Below are positions 5,393 to 10,766 of a stretch of DNA of 10,766 bases, piece after piece. The translations under genes and the position numbers were made by a program. Every line of letters begins with the position of its first letter. Position 1 is the first letter of the stretch. The notes beneath the pieces are model-generated. The model had not been told where the DNA came from. It did not search any database and worked only from the letters and a program-made list of their open reading frames with translations. Source of the stretch: VFZS01 sp964353255 (lineage in GTDB: Bacteria > Acidobacteriota > Terriglobia > Bryobacterales > Bryobacteraceae); the NCBI GenBank assembly GCA_964353255.1, contig CAYGVJ010000167.1:1-10766 (forward strand), given 5' to 3'.

Positions 5393-6232
5393 GTGAAGAT
5401 ATCGACGATCACGCTGATCTGGACCGGCGACTTCGGCCGCTCGCATCTACACCTGTTGCCGATGCTCAAGGAACGCGGCTTCGACGGGGTCGAGATCGTG
5501 TCCTTCGAACTAGCCGACTTTCCCGCCGCCGAGGTCCGGCGGGTGGCGGAAGAGAACGCGCTGGAGGTCAGCTTCTGTACGGCCTTCACCGGCCAGCTCG
5601 GCTTTGTGAGCGACGACCCGGCTATCCGTCGCCAGGCGGCCGCGCATATCCAGGACTGCATCCGGGTCACCGCGGAGATGGGCGCGAAGCTGTTCTGCGG
5701 CCCCTTCTATGCTCCGCTGGGCTACCTGCCGGGGCGGCGGCGCACACTGGAGGAATGGGAGCGCGTGGTGGAAGGGCTCCAGGCGGCCGGCGAATTTGCG
5801 GCACGGCACGGGGTGACCCTGGGGGTGGAACCCCTGAACCGCTACGAGAGTTACTTCCTCAACACCGTCGCCGACGCGCTGGCGCTGTGCCGGGAAGTCA
5901 ACCACCCCAACGTGGGCGTGCTGTTCGACGCCTACCACGCCAATATCGAGGAGAAGAACCTGCCGGACGCCGTCCGGATGCTGGGCCTGTACCTGAAGAA
6001 CGTCCACGCCTCGGAGAACGACCGGGGCATTCCGGGCAGCGGTCACATCGACTGGCCGGGCATCATCCAGGCGCTGCGGGAGATCGGCTACGAAGGCTTC
6101 CTGGTGATCGAGAGCTTCGGATTCACCATCGAGGCGATCGCCGCCGCCACCTGCATCTGGCGCGACCTGGCGCCCACGCCCGAGGCGATACCGCTGGAGG
6201 GGCTCAAGTACTTCCGCCGCCTGCTGGCGTAA
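5393..6232 (+). CDS. Sugar isomerase/epimerase, D-tagatose 3-epimerase family (279 aa)
   Basis: A cytoplasmic TIM-barrel (xylose isomerase-like) metalloenzyme, expected to epimerise C3 of a ketohexose or related keto-sugar. The Pseudomonas cichorii D-tagatose 3-epimerase active site (metal Glu152, Asp185, His211, Glu246; substrate Glu158, His188, Arg217) is matched with a constant offset of six. Here the metal ligands are Glu146 (GVEPLNRYE), Asp179 (LFDAYHANIEE), His205 (VHASENDRG) and Glu240 (VIESF); the substrate contacts are Glu152, His182 and Arg211. Start GTG 5393 has GGGAG about 10 nt upstream and gives a barrel starting KISTITLIW; an in-frame ATG at 5285 would add 36 unlikely residues. 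Length is near normal for the family. The exact sugar cannot be read from sequence; L-ribulose, psicose or inositol-type keto-sugars remain possible. Confidence 0.85.
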   Translation: MKISTITLIWTGDFGRSHLHLLPMLKERGFDGVEIVSFELADFPAAEVRRVAEENALEVSFCTAFTGQLGFVSDDPAIRRQAAAHIQDCIRVTAEMGAKLFCGPFYAPLGYLPGRRRTLEEWERVVEGLQAAGEFAARHGVTLGVEPLNRYESYFLNTVADALALCREVNHPNVGVLFDAYHANIEEKNLPDAVRMLGLYLKNVHASENDRGIPGSGHIDWPGIIQALREIGYEGFLVIESFGFTIEAIAAATCIWRDLAPTPEAIPLEGLKYFRRLLA

Positions 6233-6238
6233 GCAGGA

Positions 6239-6280
6239 TAAGTCTCCCGACTTGTCCAAGCCGGCAAGACGGGAGTCTTA
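6239..6280 (+). terminator. Hairpin after the epimerase gene, possible terminator
   Basis: Starting 7 nt after the stop, TAAG-T-CTCCCG (6239-6249) pairs with CGGGAG-T-CTTA (6270-6280): ten pairs with one T-T mismatch, plus an inner CTTG/CAAG. There is no immediate T-run; the first is TTTT at 6291. It is terminator-like but not canonical. Confidence 0.4.
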
Positions 6281-6357
6281 CCCTACCGGGTTTTCCGTGG
6301 CGTGGATCCGGTTAAAGTTAGTCGCTCCGCAGTCCGATGAGTGGGGAGAGGGGGAGT

Positions 6358-9300
6358 GTGCCTCGATCCTACTCCGTCGCAGGTTTGCTCTGGGCCCTAG
6401 CGCTGTGTTTGCCCGCGCCGCTGGCTGCTCAGCGCTATAGCTTCAAGCACTACTGGCAGGAGGAAGGTCTCACCAATACTGTGTCCCAGTGCATGCTCCA
6501 GGACCGCACCGGTTTCCTGTGGGTAGGCACCCAGAACGGCCTGTTCCGTTACGACGGCGCGCGCTTCCGCGGGTTCTTCCGAAGCGACGGCCTGGCCAGC
6601 TCCCGCATCGAGTCTCTCCACGAGAGCAGCGACGGCACGCTGTGGGTGGGCTCACGCTCCGGCCTGGCGCGGCGCGAGGGCGAGCGCTTCCAGGCGGTCA
6701 GGATTCCGGCCGCTTACGAGATTCTGGGGCGGACGGCGATCGTCTCCGACGAGCGGCGCAACGTCTACGTAGGCACCAGCCAGGGCTTGCTTGTCGGAAG
6801 GCCGGCGCCGCCCAGACCCGACCGGGAGTGGCGCTTCCAGCAGGCGGGTCTGCCCGCCGGAGCGGTCTACTCGCTCCACCTCGATCCGGAGGGCGCGCTG
6901 TGGGCCGGCTGTGAAAACCGCCTGTATCGAATCCACGAGGGCCAGGCCACGCACGTCGGCAGTGACCACGGAGTGCCCGAAGACCGCTGGGACGCCATCC
7001 TCACCGACCCGCAGGGCAACCTCTGGCTGCGCAGCGCACAGCGGCTGCTGGTCCGGCGGCCGGGCGCCACGCGCTTCACTGCCTTGGACGTGGGGCTGCC
7101 AGAAAGCACCAATACCGGCAACCTGAACCTGGACTCGGGGGGCCGGTTGTTTGTGCCCACCGATCTGGGCCTGGCGTTCCGCAACGGCGAGCGCTGGGAG
7201 CGCATCGATTCCAGCAAGGGGCTGGCCGCGGACTCGGTGTGCTGCCTGCTCGAGGACCGGGAAGGCTCGCTGTGGGTCGGGCTCTTTGGCGCAGGCGTGG
7301 CCCGCTGGCTGGGCTACCGGGAGTGGGAGAGTTGGACGTCGGCCGAGGGTTTGAGCAACCGCAACACCTGGAACATTTACCGCGATCGCTCGGGGACCCT
7401 GTGGGTGGGAACCGACTACGGCCTGAACTCGCTGGCTCCGGGAGAGACCACCTGGCAACAGTGGACGCGGGAACAGGGGCTGGGCGGCAACAAGGTCCGC
7501 ACGCTGGAGGGCGCCCGGGACGGAACCATCTGGGTGGGGAGCGACCCCGGCGGGATTTCACACGTGGACCCGCGGACGCGCACGATCCTGAGCTTTGGCC
7601 AGGCGGCGGGTCTCGACAATGACCGCGTCCTGAGCATTGTCTTGGACTCTGAGAACCGGCTGTGGGTGGGCACGCGGCTGGGGCTGTACCGAAGCACGGG
7701 CGCCGGGCCCCAAGGGCGCCCCGCGCTGCGCTTCGAGCGGCAATGGCCGCCTGGCACCGACGAGAACGAGCGTTTCTATGACCTCGCCCTGGACCGCCAG
7801 GGACACGTTTGGGTGGCCGGGAACCTGGGCCTGGCCCGCTTCGAGGACGGGCGCTGGACCCGCTTCACCACGCGCGACGGGCTGCGCAGCAACTACGTCG
7901 GCTACCTGGCCGAGGCTCGCGATGGCGCCCTCTGGGTGGGTTATCGGGAGGCGGTGGGCATCTCGCGCGTGGAGGTCAACCAGGACCGCTTGAGCGTTCG
8001 GCACTACTCCCGGGAAAACGGCCTGCGCTCGGACCAGGCGATTTTCCTGGGTGTGGACGCTCGAGACTGGATCTGGTTCGGCAGCGACAACGGCGTGGAC
8101 GTTTTCAACGGGAGCGCGTGGCGTCACTACGGGCGCGCCGACGGGCTGATCTGGGACGACTGCAACGGCGACGCCTTCTTCTCTGACCGGGACGGCAGTG
8201 TCTGGATCGGGACCAGCGGCGGCCTGGCGCATTTTCGGCCCCCGGAGCGCGAACCGCCGAAGCTGGCTCCGCCGGTCCTTCTCACCGAGGTGCGGTTCGG
8301 GGAGCGGATGGTGGAACCGCCGGGGCCGCTGAGGATCCCTTATCGAGACCGTTCCCTCCAGGCAGCCTTCACCGCGCTGACGTTCGTGAACGAAAGAGAC
8401 GTACGGTTTCGCTACCGTCTAGCCGAGCTGCAACCAGAGTGGCTGGAAACCAGCCAGCGCGAAGTGCACTACCCCGGTCTGCCTCCAGGCGATTACACCT
8501 TCGAGGTGCGGGCGCGCAGCGCCGGCGGCGTCTGGAGCCAAGCGCCGGCTCAACTCCGGTTCAGCATCCTGGCACCCTGGTGGCAGACCGTTTGGTTCCG
8601 CGGGCTCGCGCTGGCGCTCATCGGGCTGGCGGTCTGGCAGCACTGGCGCTGGCGCCTCCGGCGCCTGCTGGCCGAGCAGCAGCGCCTGGAGGCATCCGTC
8701 GAAGAGCGGACCCGCGAGCTGAAGGCCGAGAAGGCGCTGGTGCAAAGGCAGAAGGGCGATATCGAAGTCCTGCTGGAGGAAGCGCAGCAGGCCAGCCGCC
8801 TCAAGAGCGAGTTCCTGGCCACCATGAGCCACGAGATCCGCACCCCCATGAACGGCATCCTGGGGATGCAGGCCCTGGCGCTAACCACCGAGCTCAGCGC
8901 CGAGCAACGCGAGTACCTGGAAGCGGCGCACTATTCGGCCGAAGCGTTGCTGGGCCTGCTCAACGACATCCTGGACTTGTCCAAGATCGAGGCCGGCAGG
9001 ATGGAGCTGGAGCCCCTGGATTTCGTTTTGCGCGACGTGATGCATTCGGCGTCCAGAACCCTGGAGGTCAGGGCCCGGCAGAAAGGGCTGGCGCTGAACC
9101 TGGAGATCCTGCCGCAAGTGCCCGAAGCGCTGGTCGGCGACCCGGTGCGGTTGCGGCAGGTGCTCCTGAACCTGATTGGCAACGCCATCAAGTTCACCGA
9201 GTACGGCCAGGTCTCGGTGCGTGTGGAAGTGGACTCGCTCAGTGACGCGGAGACGATGCTGCACTTCACGGTGAGCGACACCGGCATCGGCATCCCGGAC

Positions 9301-9951
9301 GAGAAGCGGAAGGTGATCTTCGAGGCGTTCCGCCAGGCCGACGGCTCGACCACGCGCCGCTACGGGGGCACCGGCCTGGGCCTGGGCATCTGTTCACGCC
9401 TGGTGGAGCTGATGGGCGGCCGCATCTGGGTGGAGAGCGAACCTGACCGGGGCAGCGCCTTTCATTTCACCGCATGCTTCCGGACTTCCGAGGCCGAAGC
9501 GCCGGCCCAGCCCGGCGCGCCGGCAGGCTTCACCCCGGAGTCCCTGGCGGCCACGGAACCCCGTGAGCGGGGATTGCGCATCTTGCTGGCTGAGGACAAC
9601 CCCATCAACGCCACCCTGGCGGTGCGCATGTTGGAGAAGCTGGGCCACCAAGTGGTAGTGGCTCGCGACGGCCGCCAGGCGGTTGACAGGTGCGCAGACG
9701 AACGCTTCGATCTGATCCTGATGGACGTGCAGATGCCGCAGATGGATGGCTTCGAGGCCACCAAACTCATTCGCGAGGGCGAGCAGCGCACCGGCGCCCA
9801 CACTCCCATCCTGGCCATGACGGCCTACGCCATGAAGGGCGATCGTGAGAGGTGCCTGGCGGCGGGCATGGATGACTACGTCGCGAAGCCCATCCAGCCC
9901 AGAGAGCTCATCAGGACAATCGAGAACCTTGTCTGCCCGCAGCAATCATGA
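6358..9951 (+). CDS. Hybrid sensor histidine kinase with double propeller sensor (1,197 aa)
   Basis: A membrane-bound one-protein two-component system. From GTG 6358: signal peptide (about 1-25, cleaved near LAAQRYS); 14 two-component-regulator-propeller repeats (about 36-626, each with a (T/S)LWVG-like core, e.g. FLWVGTQNGL, SVWIGTSGGL), enough for two seven-bladed beta-propellers; a Y_Y_Y domain (about 670-735); one membrane helix (about 745-763); coiled coil; HisKA with phospho-acceptor His825 (MSHEIRTP); HATPase with Asn942 (N box), DTGIGIP and GGTGLGLGI; receiver with Asp1123 (LMDVQMPQMDG). The sensor is periplasmic and the kinase cytoplasmic. Unlike Bacteroides HTCS proteins it has no AraC output, and no Hpt domain is present, so a separate regulator is needed. 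GTG 6358 is preferred over ATG 6337 because it has GGGGAG upstream and gives a clean signal peptide. Confidence 0.93.
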   Translation: MPRSYSVAGLLWALALCLPAPLAAQRYSFKHYWQEEGLTNTVSQCMLQDRTGFLWVGTQNGLFRYDGARFRGFFRSDGLASSRIESLHESSDGTLWVGSRSGLARREGERFQAVRIPAAYEILGRTAIVSDERRNVYVGTSQGLLVGRPAPPRPDREWRFQQAGLPAGAVYSLHLDPEGALWAGCENRLYRIHEGQATHVGSDHGVPEDRWDAILTDPQGNLWLRSAQRLLVRRPGATRFTALDVGLPESTNTGNLNLDSGGRLFVPTDLGLAFRNGERWERIDSSKGLAADSVCCLLEDREGSLWVGLFGAGVARWLGYREWESWTSAEGLSNRNTWNIYRDRSGTLWVGTDYGLNSLAPGETTWQQWTREQGLGGNKVRTLEGARDGTIWVGSDPGGISHVDPRTRTILSFGQAAGLDNDRVLSIVLDSENRLWVGTRLGLYRSTGAGPQGRPALRFERQWPPGTDENERFYDLALDRQGHVWVAGNLGLARFEDGRWTRFTTRDGLRSNYVGYLAEARDGALWVGYREAVGISRVEVNQDRLSVRHYSRENGLRSDQAIFLGVDARDWIWFGSDNGVDVFNGSAWRHYGRADGLIWDDCNGDAFFSDRDGSVWIGTSGGLAHFRPPEREPPKLAPPVLLTEVRFGERMVEPPGPLRIPYRDRSLQAAFTALTFVNERDVRFRYRLAELQPEWLETSQREVHYPGLPPGDYTFEVRARSAGGVWSQAPAQLRFSILAPWWQTVWFRGLALALIGLAVWQHWRWRLRRLLAEQQRLEASVEERTRELKAEKALVQRQKGDIEVLLEEAQQASRLKSEFLATMSHEIRTPMNGILGMQALALTTELSAEQREYLEAAHYSAEALLGLLNDILDLSKIEAGRMELEPLDFVLRDVMHSASRTLEVRARQKGLALNLEILPQVPEALVGDPVRLRQVLLNLIGNAIKFTEYGQVSVRVEVDSLSDAETMLHFTVSDTGIGIPDEKRKVIFEAFRQADGSTTRRYGGTGLGLGICSRLVELMGGRIWVESEPDRGSAFHFTACFRTSEAEAPAQPGAPAGFTPESLAATEPRERGLRILLAEDNPINATLAVRMLEKLGHQVVVARDGRQAVDRCADERFDLILMDVQMPQMDGFEATKLIREGEQRTGAHTPILAMTAYAMKGDRERCLAAGMDDYVAKPIQPRELIRTIENLVCPQQS

Positions 9952-10050
9952 CCGCTTCCGCGCGGGCCCCACGCTGTCATGGTGGCTGCTTCTGCTCCAA
10001 ACCTTGCCGCTGCCGGCGCAGCGTTACAGCTCAATGTCATTTAGTTTTCG
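9929..10050 (+). pseudogene. 5' remnant of a second propeller-type sensor gene
   Basis: A frame overlapping the end of the kinase gene encodes a signal peptide, TLSWWLLLLQTLPLPAQRYS, whose end matches the kinase's own (LPAPLAAQRYS). This strongly suggests a second sensor of the same family began here, translationally overlapping the first. Nothing propeller-like follows. After about six more residues the sequence enters the group II intron, and no propeller continues on the far side. The start is uncertain: TTG 9929 is in frame, whereas the attractive ATGA overlap at 9948 opens a different, meaningless frame. Most likely a truncated gene; a frameshift near the start is also possible. Confidence 0.5.
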
Positions 10051-10053
10051 ATC

Positions 10054-10090
10054 GGGTCGGGCGCCGGGGATTGAGCCCCGGCACCCTCCC
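10054..10090 (-). ncRNA. Group II intron domain VI with bulged branch-point A
   Basis: A basal GGG/CCC (10090-10088 with 10056-10054), an internal loop of A opposite GA, then an 11-bp stem (10086-10076 with 10069-10059) and a six-base loop. The unpaired A at 10057 is the seventh base from the intron end at 10051, the usual branch-point distance. Confidence 0.7.
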
Positions 10091-10092
10091 AC

Positions 10093-10126
10093 ACCACCGT
10101 ACGTCCGGTTTTCCGGATACGGCGGT
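10093..10126 (-). ncRNA. Group II intron domain V with CGC catalytic triad
   Basis: A 34-nt hairpin. ACCGCCGTA pairs with TACGGTGGT, including a G-U wobble in the triad; a two-base CG bulge follows; the upper stem is TCCGG/CCGGA with an AAAA loop. This is the canonical domain V layout. The triad is CGC, as known for group IIC introns, rather than the commoner AGC. Confidence 0.85.
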
Positions 10127-10696
10127 TGGAGCAGCGGTTCTCGGAACCGTGCCACAGCGCTTTCCTTCAGGAAGCCCGCAGAACCTTCGAGCATTCGGGG
10201 ATCGCCGACACCCGCTGGAGGCGGCTCCACCGCCGAGGCGGGTCCCTGCGTGGCGAGAGACCACCGTAGTTGTGATGCCCGCCACCTCCGGATCCCTACG
10301 GCCCGTTCGGTTCCAGTCCTTCCCTACGCTCTGTGCCGCTCCTTCGGCCCTTCGCTCCGGCAGCATTACACCGCCTTCTTCGCTACTACGGCCTCTGCTG
10401 ACTTCTCCTCCCCTCTCAGGGAAGAGATCTCCCCAGGTAAGGTGCTGATTCTGTCCCCTCGCGCCGGGCGGCTCTACCTGACGTGTCTGGGTGGTCTTCG
10501 GGCTTCGCTGTTCCCAGCCAGCTCGCCGCCCACGCCCGGCCTCTCTGCCGCTTCCTGTTCGTCCGGTCGAGGTTTTGCCTGCCGCTTCTTTCAGCTTCGC
10601 CTCGCGGCTTACGCCTTGCGGTTCGGCTAGGGTTGCCAACCACTGGCTCCGTGAAGTACGTCTCAACTTCATAGAATCAGCCCATGCTGGGCACAC

Positions 10697-10766
10697 TGGG
10701 GCGGGCCTCCCGGCCCATAAGCGCTAACTTAAGGGGAAAGCGCCTCCTTTTCGTGGCGCAAGCACT
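10697..10766. other. Intron 5' exon flank, no gene recognised
   Basis: On the minus strand the 5' exon has a small hairpin GGGCC-GGGA-GGCCC ending 6 nt before the splice site, reminiscent of the stem-loops that group IIC introns target. No open frame here continues the sensor remnant. The segment holds a CTTAAG palindrome and repeated AGCGC words but nothing I can name. Confidence 0.4.

Larger units (their letters stand above)
10051..10696 (-). mobile_element. ORF-less group II intron (complete ribozyme, 646 nt)
   Basis: On the minus strand the intron begins GTGTGCCCAGCATGGGC (10696-10680), the typical 5' start of bacterial group II introns with its first domain I hairpin, and ends ...CCCGAT at 10051, the usual AY ending. 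Domain V lies at 10126-10093 and domain VI at 10090-10054. About 500 nt of structured GC-rich RNA lie between. No reverse transcriptase/maturase is encoded: the only long frame inside lacks any RT motif (no YADD box). It must therefore splice or move with help from a maturase elsewhere, or be immobile. It lies antisense to the sensor genes, so it could only be spliced from a leftward transcript. Confidence 0.82.

Noticed and set aside
5510..6259. 249-codon frame antisense to the epimerase gene
   Set aside because: The sense gene has all active-site residues conserved. The antisense frame is a GC-bias shadow.
9948..10448. ATGA-overlap start (MTASARAPRC...) for a downstream gene
   Set aside because: The overlap is tempting, but the frame gives a Cys/Arg-rich nonsense sequence and runs into the intron; the signal-peptide frame next to it is far more protein-like.
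10037..10696. 219-codon minus-strand open frame filling the intron
   Set aside because: It starts on the intron's own first GTG, has Arg/Gly-rich sequence with no reverse-transcriptase motif, and coincides with structured ribozyme domains. It is open only because the DNA is GC-rich.
1..10766. tRNA, rRNA or CRISPR array
   Set aside because: No cloverleaf, rRNA-like or regularly spaced short repeat was seen; the only long repeats are the recA blocks and the IS ends.

Overview
The window is high-GC bacterial DNA, probably from an Acidobacteriota-like soil or environmental bacterium. That guess rests on GC-rich codon use, a very large two-component-regulator-propeller hybrid kinase, a D-tagatose 3-epimerase-type sugar enzyme, several recA paralogs and a high load of mobile elements. 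It is inference, since no rRNA or other taxonomic marker is present.

Left part (1-5270, mainly minus strand). This is a rearranged recA locus. Read on the minus strand it runs: a full-length recA (4194-5270); an IS630-type insertion sequence inserted exactly in that gene's stop codon (3053-4196); a three-gene cassette of lower apparent GC (1536-2918: a small winged-HTH/excisionase-like protein with a promoter-spanning palindrome, a 121-aa unknown protein and a 225-aa tail-anchored unknown protein); a 5'-truncated recA lacking its N-terminus and Walker A motif (666-1532); and the start of a second, divergent recA paralog (1-603, cut by the window edge). The truncated copy and the full-length copy share a 780-bp block (725-1504 and 4271-5050) in which I found no difference. 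Outside the block the two genes diverge abruptly, including at their C-terminal tails. This is what single-crossover (Campbell-type) integration of a roughly 3.5-kb circle carrying a recA fragment would leave, although duplication plus gene conversion or a misassembly could look the same.

Middle part (5271-6357). A compact divergent promoter region separates recA from a plus-strand D-tagatose 3-epimerase-family gene (5393-6232) with all metal and substrate ligands present. A long hairpin follows it.

Right part (6358-10766). A 1,197-residue hybrid sensor kinase has a signal peptide, 14 propeller repeats, a Y_Y_Y domain, one membrane helix, HisKA, HATPase and a receiver domain. Its 3' end overlaps the beginning of what looks like a second sensor of the same type, recognisable only by its signal peptide. 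That remnant is cut off by a complete ORF-less group II intron on the minus strand (10051-10696). Both intron ends, domain V with a CGC triad, and domain VI with a bulged branch-point A can be read directly. The last 70 bases hold the intron's 5' exon flank and no recognisable gene.
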